NCBI RefSeq assembly: GCF_001038425.2 | Contig: NZ_LDPV02000024.1 | Coordinates: 1 to 64,000 of the forward strand | Source of the DNA: Ornithinibacillus contaminans | Lineage (GTDB): Bacteria; Bacillota; Bacilli; Bacillales; Amphibacillaceae | DNA: 64,000 bases | Reading direction: 5' to 3' | Shown: piece by piece, positions 1 through 6,002 of the stretch | Numbering within the stretch: position 1 is the stretch's first letter | Layout of the letters: the number at the start of each line of letters is the position of its first letter | Notes under the pieces: generated by a model | What the model saw: only the letters and a program-made list of their open reading frames with translations | What the model was told of the DNA's origin: nothing | The model's database searches: none | Program-made: the position numbers and the translations under genes

Positions 1-52
1 CGACTCACACCTAATGCTTCACATAGTATGGTTATTTTGAACCCCTTTTTTT
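1..52 (-). CDS. IS3-family transposase OrfB, first codons only (partial)
   Basis: In the -1 frame relative to orfA, translation continues past the orfA stop as KGFKITILCEALGVS, which resembles the N-terminus of IS150-type OrfB integrases (the LCE-LGVS motif). There is no independent start with a ribosome site, consistent with expression as an OrfAB fusion by programmed frameshifting. The catalytic DDE domain lies outside the window, so activity cannot be judged. Confidence 0.7.
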
Positions 53-787
53 CGAGCTTTTTGATTGTTTGGTACTCTGCCTCATACCGCGTTTGCGTAA
101 CATCAACTCTCTTTCCACTTCTTCTAACTTTTTTAGCGCAGCGTTCTCTGTTTCAAGGTACTCATTTCGTGCTTTTAATGCTGCAATTTCTGTTCGTAAC
201 TTTTCTTCATCTGTTTGGATCTTGTCTGGCTTTCCGTGGCCTCGTCCATCTACCAGTCCATCAGGACCATGCGCTTTGTACTTTTGAACCCATGAGTAAA
301 TATTATTATAAGAAACCTGATATTTTTCAGCTGTGTCTTTATAAGATAAGTTATTGGCTAAACATGCTTTGACAATCTCAACTTTTTCTTCATGCGTCAC
401 TTTTCTACTTTTCATTGTATACACCTCGGGTTTTGGAGAATAAGTTTTTAATTCCTCCCCCTCAGTATACTTGATGATCCAATTTCGAACAGTACTATCA
501 TTCGGAATACCATACTTGCGAGCTAACTGTATGAAAGGTGTGCCTTGTTCGATGCGTTCTTTAACGATCAAGTCCTTAAACTCTTTACTATATTTATTAT
601 TTCTCCTCTTCGTTTGAATGCCTCTAATCCCCTGTTCTTGGTATCTCAGCACTTTTTTATTAAATACCGATTTACTTAACAGCAGACCCTTCTTTTCACT
701 TAACTCCCGATAGCTCCATCCTTCATCAAGGTACATTTGAATATATCTTTCAAGTTCATCAACAGAATGTTTACTATTAGAACGCAT
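32..787 (-). CDS. IS3-family transposase OrfA (helix-turn-helix protein)
   Basis: DNA-binding subunit of an IS3-family transposase. The 251-residue product has several successive helix-turn-helix segments (roughly residues 10-60, 65-110 and 130-180, the last with a YNNIYSWVQKY recognition helix). These are followed by a leucine-zipper-like coiled coil (about 195-230) and a basic tail, the usual OrfA layout for this family. It is longer than the shortest OrfA proteins because of the extra HTH. Its last codons cross an A7G run (52-45 on the minus strand) where ribosomes can slip by -1 into orfB to make the fused OrfAB transposase. The start ATG at 787 lies 6 nt after GGGGGAG, which is buried in a hairpin. 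Confidence 0.88.
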   Translation of the reverse strand: MRSNSKHSVDELERYIQMYLDEGWSYRELSEKKGLLLSKSVFNKKVLRYQEQGIRGIQTKRRNNKYSKEFKDLIVKERIEQGTPFIQLARKYGIPNDSTVRNWIIKYTEGEELKTYSPKPEVYTMKSRKVTHEEKVEIVKACLANNLSYKDTAEKYQVSYNNIYSWVQKYKAHGPDGLVDGRGHGKPDKIQTDEEKLRTEIAALKARNEYLETENAALKKLEEVERELMLRKRGMRQSTKQSKSSKKRGSK

Positions 788-793
788 AAAAAA

Positions 794-840
794 CTCCCCC
801 TAAAGTAGTTTTGTTTTTTTGGTGTCTACTTTAGGGGGAG
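794..840 (-). promoter_or_regulatory. Leader hairpin masking the transposase ribosome binding site
   Basis: Perfect 15-bp inverted arms (794-808 and 826-840) separated by 17 nt. On the minus-strand transcript the 3' arm contains GGGGGAG, the only plausible Shine-Dalgarno for orfA. A transcript entering from outside the element would fold and hide it, while one starting inside the 5' arm would not. Protection from read-through transcription is known for other IS elements; here it is inferred. Confidence 0.6.
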
Positions 841-869
841 CATATCAATGCCATCCTCTCTTTTACTGC

Positions 870-1283
870 TTACTTTTTAATTAATATCGAATGAGCTACT
901 TTAATACATAAATCCATTACTACCGTAACGCCTTTTTCCGTCAAATATTCATACGCTTCTTCATTCGAAATACCTTGCTGTGCCCAAAACACAGGGCAGT
1001 TTGTTTCCGCAGCTTCATTTGCAATTTCTGGTAAAAATTCTGGTCTCCTAAACACATTGATAATATCAACTGGTTCTGGAATATCAAGTAGTGATTTATA
1101 AGATTTTTCACCGAGTACTTCATCTACTGTAGGATTTACAGGAATAATTCTGTAACCACTTTCTTGCATTATTTTTGATATTTGATAAGATGTTCTTTCA
1201 GGATTATCTGATAGCCCTACAACCGCAATTGTTTTTGCTGATTCTAGAATCTGTTTTATTTTGTCATTAGTTGGATTTTGCAT
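870..1283 (-). CDS. yneT: CoA-binding domain protein YneT
   Basis: A 137-residue single-domain protein of the CoA-binding Rossmann family (YccU/YneT). The nucleotide-binding loop reads VVGLSDNPERTSY at about residues 21-33, and the fold covers most of the chain up to the VVMDLCIKVAH segment near the C-terminus. No enzymatic partner is known for the family, so the role is inferred to be CoA or nucleotide binding only. It is divergent from plsY, as in B. subtilis (yneS-yneT). Start ATG at 1283 follows an AGAAGGGAG ribosome site. Confidence 0.9.
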   Translation of the reverse strand: MQNPTNDKIKQILESAKTIAVVGLSDNPERTSYQISKIMQESGYRIIPVNPTVDEVLGEKSYKSLLDIPEPVDIINVFRRPEFLPEIANEAAETNCPVFWAQQGISNEEAYEYLTEKGVTVVMDLCIKVAHSILIKK

Positions 1284-1471
1284 GTGCTATAACTCCCTTC
1301 TATCTTTTCTTTAGTAGTAGTGTAGCATGTTTGGCGAAATCATTCGGCTTTTGTGGATACTCCTTATAATTTTTATCAAAACTTATCGTATTATTAGTAC
1401 TTTCTATTAATAGTTCGTGATAAAATAATGATGAAAGTATAAATTAACTAATTAATGAAAGTAGGAAAAGT

Positions 1472-2053
1472 ATGGAATACATTATCTTTGCAGTGGTTGC
1501 CTATTTGTTAGGATCCATTCCTTCTGCTCTGATTGTTGGAAAAGTAGGTTATAAAATTGATATTCGAGAACACGGCAGTGGGAATCTCGGTGCTACCAAT
1601 ACCTTCCGAGTGTTAGGTATGAAGGCAGGCATCATTGTTACACTCGCCGATATTTTAAAAGGAACAATTGCAACCGCTATCCCTTTGTTATTCGATGCTG
1701 ATGTATATCGATTAGCCATTGGTATTTTTGCTGTAATTGGCCATACGTATCCTTTATTTGCAAAATTCAAAGGTGGTAAGGCAGTTGCTACTTCTGGTGG
1801 TATTGTTTTAGGGGTTAGTCCGTTACTATTTGCTATCATGGTTCTTACCTTTCTATTAACACTATACATTACCAAATATGTATCCTTATCTTCAATGATT
1901 ACCGGAATAGTTGCTGTAATTGCTGCGGTATTTATCGGTGATCTTGGATTATTAATCGTAACAGCAGCATTGACGCTATTTGTTATTTACAGACATATTG
2001 CTAATATTAAACGGATTATTAATAAAACAGAACCTAAAATCACTTGGATGTAG
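1472..2053 (+). CDS. plsY: Glycerol-3-phosphate acyltransferase PlsY
   Basis: Membrane enzyme that moves an acyl group from acyl-phosphate (made by PlsX) to glycerol-3-phosphate, the first committed step of phospholipid synthesis. The 193 residues are hydrophobic with about five membrane spans. The three PlsY signature loops are readable: [11 protein letters not shown] near residues 14-24, [13 protein letters not shown] near 34-46 and [10 protein letters not shown] near 97-106. Length is typical. It is transcribed away from yneT; the 184-nt divergent gap should carry both promoters. Confidence 0.96.
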   Translation: MEYIIFAVVAYLLGSIPSALIVGKVGYKIDIREHGSGNLGATNTFRVLGMKAGIIVTLADILKGTIATAIPLLFDADVYRLAIGIFAVIGHTYPLFAKFKGGKAVATSGGIVLGVSPLLFAIMVLTFLLTLYITKYVSLSSMITGIVAVIAAVFIGDLGLLIVTAALTLFVIYRHIANIKRIINKTEPKITWM

Positions 2054-2145
2054 AGCCTATTCGCAAGCCTCATCATTGAAAACGTTGCCTTATTTGGCGT
2101 ATACTTTGGGTTACAATAACTCTTTCTTATAGAAAGGAAATGACG

Positions 2146-3060
2146 ATGAATTCGAAACACTCACCGCAAAAAACGCTGCCAAATAAGCAAGAGCGTCATA
2201 AACTATTCGGTTCTGTTGCACCCGGTCCTAAAACCAAACCTGCCAACAAACATCAGATGGCAGATTTACAGAATACGAAAAAGGATTTCTTGTTTGAACT
2301 TGATGCTGTAGGGATTACCAATGTAAAACATCCTGTTGTGATTACCAGTAATACGAATCCAGAAAAGCAAACGAGTATTGCTTCCTTTACCTTCACATCC
2401 AGTCTTAGCCAAATGAACAAAGGAACAAATATGAGTCGTTTCATGGAGCAGTTAGCAGAATATGCACAACAGGGCTTTACTGCAAATATCGCTACGGTTA
2501 AACGTTTTGTTAAAGAGTTAGCCGACCGCTTAAACCAAAAAGATGCGACAATGCAAGTAACGTTTCCATGGTTTTATGAGCGTAAAGGCCCAAGCAGTGA
2601 TATTGCCGGCTTAAACCATGCCGACCTAACCATGACGGTTTCGTATCATGTAGAAAGTGGTTATCAAATAACCGTTGGGATGCATGTTCTCGTGACTACG
2701 TTATGTCCATGTTCAAAGGAAATTAGTGAATACAGTGCTCATAACCAACGTGGTAATGTCAACATGGAAGTAGTACTAGCGGACAGCTTTGATGAGGAAC
2801 AAGCAGACTGGAAGCTAGTATTATTAGAAGCTGCTGAAAGTAATGCAAGTGCCAGATTACACCCTATCTTAAAACGACCAGATGAAAAAATGGTGACAGA
2901 GCAAGCTTATGAAAACCCGAGATTTGTAGAAGACATGGCACGCTTAGTTGCATCGGACCTATATGAACTTCCTTATGTGAAAGAATTTACCATTACTTGT
3001 CAAAATGAAGAATCGATTCATATGCATGACGCTATTGCAACAATACGGTATACAAAGTAA
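2146..3060 (+). CDS. folE2: GTP cyclohydrolase FolE2 (type IB)
   Basis: Zinc/metal-independent-lineage GTP cyclohydrolase I that makes dihydroneopterin triphosphate for folate synthesis. The 304-residue chain has the family's N-terminal FGSVAPGPKTKP segment and the metal-ligand motif CPCSKEISEYSAHNQRG beginning at about residue 187. I chose the second ATG (2146): AGAAAGG lies 8 nt upstream, whereas the in-frame ATG at 2140 almost touches it. In B. subtilis folE2 is Zur-regulated and lies elsewhere; I see no convincing Zur palindrome in the 90-nt gap after plsY, so regulation is unclear. yidD follows closely. Confidence 0.94.
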   Translation: MNSKHSPQKTLPNKQERHKLFGSVAPGPKTKPANKHQMADLQNTKKDFLFELDAVGITNVKHPVVITSNTNPEKQTSIASFTFTSSLSQMNKGTNMSRFMEQLAEYAQQGFTANIATVKRFVKELADRLNQKDATMQVTFPWFYERKGPSSDIAGLNHADLTMTVSYHVESGYQITVGMHVLVTTLCPCSKEISEYSAHNQRGNVNMEVVLADSFDEEQADWKLVLLEAAESNASARLHPILKRPDEKMVTEQAYENPRFVEDMARLVASDLYELPYVKEFTITCQNEESIHMHDAIATIRYTK

Positions 3061-3089
3061 TTAAGAAGTAATCCTAAAGAAGGTATGTC

Positions 3090-3332
3090 ATGAAATATAT
3101 TCTTATTGGACTTATCAAATTTTATCGAAAAGCCATTAGTCCCTATACCCCCTCCACCTGTCGTTTTTATCCAACTTGTTCAGAATACGGATTGGAAGCA
3201 ATTAGAAGATTTGGTGCGCTCAAAGGTGGTTATTTAACAATCAAACGGATTAGCAAGTGTCACCCATTTCATCCGGGTGGAGTTGATTTCGTACCTGAAA
3301 AGAAGCATAAACCAAACGCTCAGGATAGCTGA
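3090..3332 (+). CDS. yidD: Membrane protein insertion efficiency factor YidD
   Basis: Small (80 aa) amphipathic, membrane-associated factor thought to help YidC/Oxa1-type insertion. The family core is unmistakable: [11 protein letters not shown], then the cysteine-bearing [12 protein letters not shown] near residues 22-33, then [13 protein letters not shown]. It starts 29 nt after folE2 with AAAGAAGG as ribosome site, so the two are probably co-transcribed. Its stop codon lies inside the 3' arm of the following terminator. Confidence 0.95.
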   Translation: MKYILIGLIKFYRKAISPYTPSTCRFYPTCSEYGLEAIRRFGALKGGYLTIKRISKCHPFHPGGVDFVPEKKHKPNAQDS

Positions 3333-3343
3333 GCGTTTGGTTT
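3309..3343. terminator. Bidirectional terminator between yidD and the GNAT gene
   Basis: A perfect 14-bp stem (3309-3322 with 3330-3343) around a 7-nt loop. The stop codons of both convergent genes fall within or at the edge of the stem. Confidence 0.9.
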
Positions 3344-3791
3344 ATGTTATATTTAATTCCATCCATTCATCGGACGCTATAAATCCAAATTTAGCATAAA
3401 CAGGTCTACCAAGTGTTGAAGCACCGAGCCATAGCTTGTTAATATCCCTTTGTTTAGCTTCTTGAACTAATTTTGTTAATAACTTTGTAGCAAAACCTTG
3501 TCCACGATACGCTTGTTCTGTAAACATATTTGTTATGTATCCTTTTTTACCATTCTTATTCGTATATGTTGGCGGAAAATCATATACTACAATCGCACCA
3601 GTAGTGATAATCTTCTCGTTATTTTCTACGATCCACTGTACTAAGGAACCATCACGTAATTTTTGGTCAAAAAAGTGATATAGTTCTGTATCAATAGTTA
3701 TTACGGGTTCTATCCCTTCATCAATTAGCTGTTTTTTTCGAATCTCAACTAATTGTTCCACGTCCTCTACTGTTGCTTTACGACAATTCAT
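3342..3791 (-). CDS. GNAT-family N-acetyltransferase
   Basis: A 149-residue single-domain GNAT protein that would transfer an acetyl group from acetyl-CoA to an unknown amine. Visible features are the N-terminal CRKATVEDVEQLVEIR strand-helix, the central ITTGAIVVYDFPP strand, and the acetyl-CoA pyrophosphate loop YRGQGFATKLL (about residues 92-102). The C-terminus (GRPVYAKFGFIASDEWMEL) is the usual last strand pair. The substrate cannot be told from sequence. It is the last gene of a minus-strand run with yneQ 20 nt upstream, and has no counterpart at this place in B. subtilis. Confidence 0.88.
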   Translation of the reverse strand: MNCRKATVEDVEQLVEIRKKQLIDEGIEPVITIDTELYHFFDQKLRDGSLVQWIVENNEKIITTGAIVVYDFPPTYTNKNGKKGYITNMFTEQAYRGQGFATKLLTKLVQEAKQRDINKLWLGASTLGRPVYAKFGFIASDEWMELNIT

Positions 3792-3811
3792 GCTAGAAAA
3801 CTCCTCACAGT

Positions 3812-4111
3812 CTACAAATCAAATTTATTAATCTGTTCCCAAATTCCTTCCTCAACTAAAATGGCTTTCTGTTTTTCACCAAACAGGTCGTAATGTGGGT
3901 ATTTCATATCACGATGAATCCAATTAGGACTTAAATCGTATTGTGCTCCCCATGTCATTAGTGTTTGTAAATCATTACAACCTACTTTCGTCACGGTCGT
4001 ACAACCAGGAAAGCGATCGTCAAGCCAGTAATGGGTTAAAAAAGCTATTTCTCCACGTTCAACTTTCTCTTTCCATGCCTTTAATTCGTGCCGATTTAAA
4101 CCAAAAGCCAT
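3812..4111 (-). CDS. yneQ: Conserved Bacillaceae protein YneQ
   Basis: A 99-residue soluble protein of unknown function, recognised by position and sequence as YneQ (downstream of the yneP thioesterase in B. subtilis). It is rich in aromatic residues (FLTHYWLDDRFPG, WGAQYDLSPNWIHRDMKYPHY) with one conserved-looking cysteine pair (C37 and C45 region), and has no membrane segment. Its ATG overlaps the yneP stop in a TAATG arrangement, so translation is probably coupled to the thioesterase. No function should be assigned. Confidence 0.85.
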   Translation of the reverse strand: MAFGLNRHELKAWKEKVERGEIAFLTHYWLDDRFPGCTTVTKVGCNDLQTLMTWGAQYDLSPNWIHRDMKYPHYDLFGEKQKAILVEEGIWEQINKFDL

Positions 4112-4536
4112 TACTGTTCACCCTCTAAGCAGCTCATATATACCTCATGCCATGCAGGAAAGGCCTTCCGAAGTGATAACGGGCGAAAGGTCTCCTTATT
4201 CACAATAACATGTTTCGTTTTACCTGTTACCTTTATTTCCCCATTGTCGCCAATAATCTCATAACCATATACGGTCCGCAACCCATCGTATTGATCTAAC
4301 CATGTATATATAGTTATCTTCTCTCCATATTTGGCTGGACGTTTAAAGGATAACTGTGCATCTATTACTGGTGAGACAACATTGTTTTGTTCTAGTTCCA
4401 TGTAACTTAATCCTAACTGCTCGATAAACTTCGTACGGCCTATTTCAAACCATACTAAATAATTTGCATGATAGACGACCCCCATTTGATCTGTCTCTTG
4501 GTATCGAACTTCAATTTCTGTCTGTACTTTTTTCAC
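4111..4536 (-). CDS. yneP: Acyl-CoA thioesterase YneP (4HBT hot-dog fold)
   Basis: Hot-dog-fold thioesterase of the 4-hydroxybenzoyl-CoA thioesterase/YbgC type, hydrolysing an acyl-CoA of unknown chain. The catalytic motif YQETDQMGVVYHANYL is near the N-terminus with Asp16. I start at GTG 4536, where GGAGGAGG precedes by 6 nt, giving 141 residues as usual for the family; a longer frame from 4581 would add a basic extension that includes the ribosome site itself. It is coupled to yneQ by a 1-nt overlap. Confidence 0.9.
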   Translation of the reverse strand: MKKVQTEIEVRYQETDQMGVVYHANYLVWFEIGRTKFIEQLGLSYMELEQNNVVSPVIDAQLSFKRPAKYGEKITIYTWLDQYDGLRTVYGYEIIGDNGEIKVTGKTKHVIVNKETFRPLSLRKAFPAWHEVYMSCLEGEQ

Positions 4537-4600
4537 GGGTAGCCTCCTCCTTCTCCAGCTTATTTTACCATACTCTTCCAAAGCTTCTCCTATAAAAGAA

Positions 4601-4626
4601 CCTCAAATCCTAATTAGAATTTGAGG
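4601..4626 (-). terminator. Intrinsic terminator after tlp
   Basis: Stem CCTCAAAT/ATTTGAGG (4601-4608 with 4619-4626), just past the tlp stop. Confidence 0.75.
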
Positions 4627-4639
4627 TCTAGTAGCCTTA

Positions 4640-4864
4640 CTATTCTGAACGAGATTCGTCCTTAATCTCTGCACGCATTCCTTCAATTGCTTCTTCACGT
4701 CGTTTGTTTTTTTCCGCAATAGTTTGCTTCTCTTCTTCCGACGATAATTGCATTGTTTCATGGGATGCTTCAATATTTTCAATTGTATCATGAATCATAT
4801 GCTGTAGTTTTTCCACATTATCACTGCGATCATCCGGTTTAGGATGTGTATCTTTGTATGCCAT
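4640..4864 (-). CDS. tlp: Small acid-soluble spore protein Tlp
   Basis: Minor forespore protein (thioredoxin-like name only; no CxxC). The 74-residue chain is highly charged and helical, beginning MAYKDTHPKPDDRSDNVEKL, the hallmark of Tlp, and continuing with heptad-like HDTIENIEASHET segments. It has no cysteine. Length is close to the B. subtilis 83-residue protein. The GAAAGGAG ribosome site is well placed. Neighbouring sspN of B. subtilis is not present here. Expression is expected in the forespore under sigma G; I could not identify a confident sigma G promoter. Confidence 0.93.
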   Translation of the reverse strand: MAYKDTHPKPDDRSDNVEKLQHMIHDTIENIEASHETMQLSSEEEKQTIAEKNKRREEAIEGMRAEIKDESRSE

Positions 4865-4954
4865 GTGAAAAACTCCTTTCGAAAGTTATTTGCCAAGGCA
4901 TTGTTATTTTTTCTATCTTGTCAACAACTATACATTGCTTCTAAAAAAGGAAAA

Positions 4955-4998
4955 AACCTCCACTATTGATAGCATGCTTCATGCCAATAGTGGAGGTT
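4955..4998 (-). terminator. Strong terminator after the FbpB-like gene
   Basis: A 14-bp perfect stem (4955-4968 with 4985-4998) whose 16-nt loop itself holds a GCATG/CATGC inner stem, followed on the minus strand by TTTTTTCCTTTTTT. Confidence 0.88.
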
Positions 4999-5017
4999 CA
5001 TTACGGTTAAGCAAAAT

Positions 5018-5164
5018 CTATGCTTCTCTTCGTTTGGATAGCACTTCTCTTGCTCGTTGTTCTAGGTTTTCCTCAATTCGATCTAATATCGCTCGATCAT
5101 CTAGAATTTGCTGACGATTAGCTTGAACCAGCTCTTCGAAAGAAAGTCGTTTCTTTAAAGATAT
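5018..5164 (-). CDS. Small basic protein, FbpB-like, with apparent AUA start
   Basis: A 48-residue charged protein: (M)SLKKRLSFEELV, then ANRQQILDDRAILDRIEENL, ending in RAREVLSKRREA. The pattern of basic head, SFEELV, and a D-x-LDRIEE helix matches the short Fur-regulated basic protein FbpB type (PF13040-like; from memory, not searched). The reading frame contains no ATG or TTG upstream. AAGGGAG stands 8 nt before an ATA codon exactly where the family's Met is expected; the only alternative is GTG at 5173, which touches the ribosome site. Upstream is the thioredoxin gene, downstream a strong terminator. Function in iron-sparing regulation is a family inference only. Confidence 0.6.
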   Translation of the reverse strand: MSLKKRLSFEELVQANRQQILDDRAILDRIEENLEQRAREVLSKRREA

Positions 5165-5236
5165 GGTAATCACTCCCTTTTTACGAAAAGTATTACCAAA
5201 TCGTTGAGATTTTATAATAGTGGGGTGCTTTTTTCA

Positions 5237-5839
5237 TTACTTTAGTTTATTCATCATTTCAACCATAAAATCATATGTCATAGGACCTACTTTTCTTGGG
5301 ACTTGAATTACCCCATCGGTTCCAATGAAATAGGATGTTGGAATCGAGATGACCATATAGTTATCTGTCACTTCCATATCTTTATCAAAGGCCACTGGGA
5401 ATGTGTAGTCATATTCAGAAATAAAATCTCGGACGGCCTGTTCATTGCGTTCTGAACCAGTAGCGTTTACGGCAATAATTTCAATGTCATCGCCATATTC
5501 TTCGTAAAATTGTTGTAGCTCTGGCATTTCTTCTTTACATGGTGGACACCAAGTAGCCCATACATTCACGAGCACTTTTTTTCCTTTTAAATCAGACAAT
5601 GTTACGGTATCACCATTTAGCATTTTTAATTTAAAATCTGGTGCGGTATCCCCTTCATTAATTCCTTCTGCATTTGGTGACACTATCGAAACACCTTCTA
5701 CTGAAGTATCTCCTGATACATCCACAAGATTTGGACCTGAGCCAGCTGTATTTTTTTGTTTTGTTATCTCTCCAATATTAATAACCAAAATAATCCCTAA
5801 GGTAACTAATATCGCAATTCCGATGATTTTTTTTACCAT
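5237..5839 (-). CDS. yneN: Membrane-anchored thiol-disulfide oxidoreductase (TlpA/ResA-type, YneN-like)
   Basis: Extracytoplasmic thioredoxin-fold reductase. Residues 1-22 form an uncleaved membrane anchor (KKIIGIAILVTLGIILVI), followed by a low-complexity linker and an AhpC/TSA-type thioredoxin domain from about residue 58. The redox motif WATWCPPCKEE puts the active cysteines at 98 and 101, with a cis-Pro loop SIPTSYF near 170. It would receive electrons from CcdA (encoded 6 kb away) and reduce partners such as apocytochrome c or spore-envelope proteins. In B. subtilis yneN also sits beside citB. Confidence 0.9.
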   Translation of the reverse strand: MVKKIIGIAILVTLGIILVINIGEITKQKNTAGSGPNLVDVSGDTSVEGVSIVSPNAEGINEGDTAPDFKLKMLNGDTVTLSDLKGKKVLVNVWATWCPPCKEEMPELQQFYEEYGDDIEIIAVNATGSERNEQAVRDFISEYDYTFPVAFDKDMEVTDNYMVISIPTSYFIGTDGVIQVPRKVGPMTYDFMVEMMNKLK

Positions 5840-5967
5840 ATGAAAAAACTCCCTATGTATAACTTGTAACTAGCATTGGCAATTCCATTTAATAGTATAC
5901 AATTTGAACGAAATAATAAAGCTATTAAAGAAAAATTCAAATAGCTGTCACATGTAGTGAAATAAAA

Positions 5968-5993
5968 AGCGAGTCCTCTAAAAAGGACTCGCT
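5968..5993 (-). terminator. Terminator after citB
   Basis: 10-bp perfect stem AGCGAGTCCT/AGGACTCGCT (5968-5977 and 5984-5993) with a 6-nt loop and a minus-strand TTTTTA run. Confidence 0.88.
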
Positions 5994-6002
5994 GAATTAA
6001 CA

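Larger units (their letters stand above)
1..842 (-). mobile_element. IS3-family insertion sequence, left-end part (truncated by window edge)
   Basis: The stretch holds a complete orfA and the first codons of orfB. It ends at 842, where the minus strand begins TGCTCCCCCTAAAGTAGACA, a typical TG-starting IS3-type terminus. A second copy of the CTCCCCCTAAAGTAG motif lies inverted just inside (794-808 against 826-840). The other end and any target duplication lie outside the window. The element sits 27 bp beyond the yneT stop; in B. subtilis parE follows yneT, so it probably occupies the yneT-parE gap (inference). Confidence 0.85.

Noticed and set aside
4603-4791. A 62-codon minus-strand frame overlapping tlp
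   Set aside because: It is an alternative frame of tlp with no ribosome site and runs through the tlp terminator.
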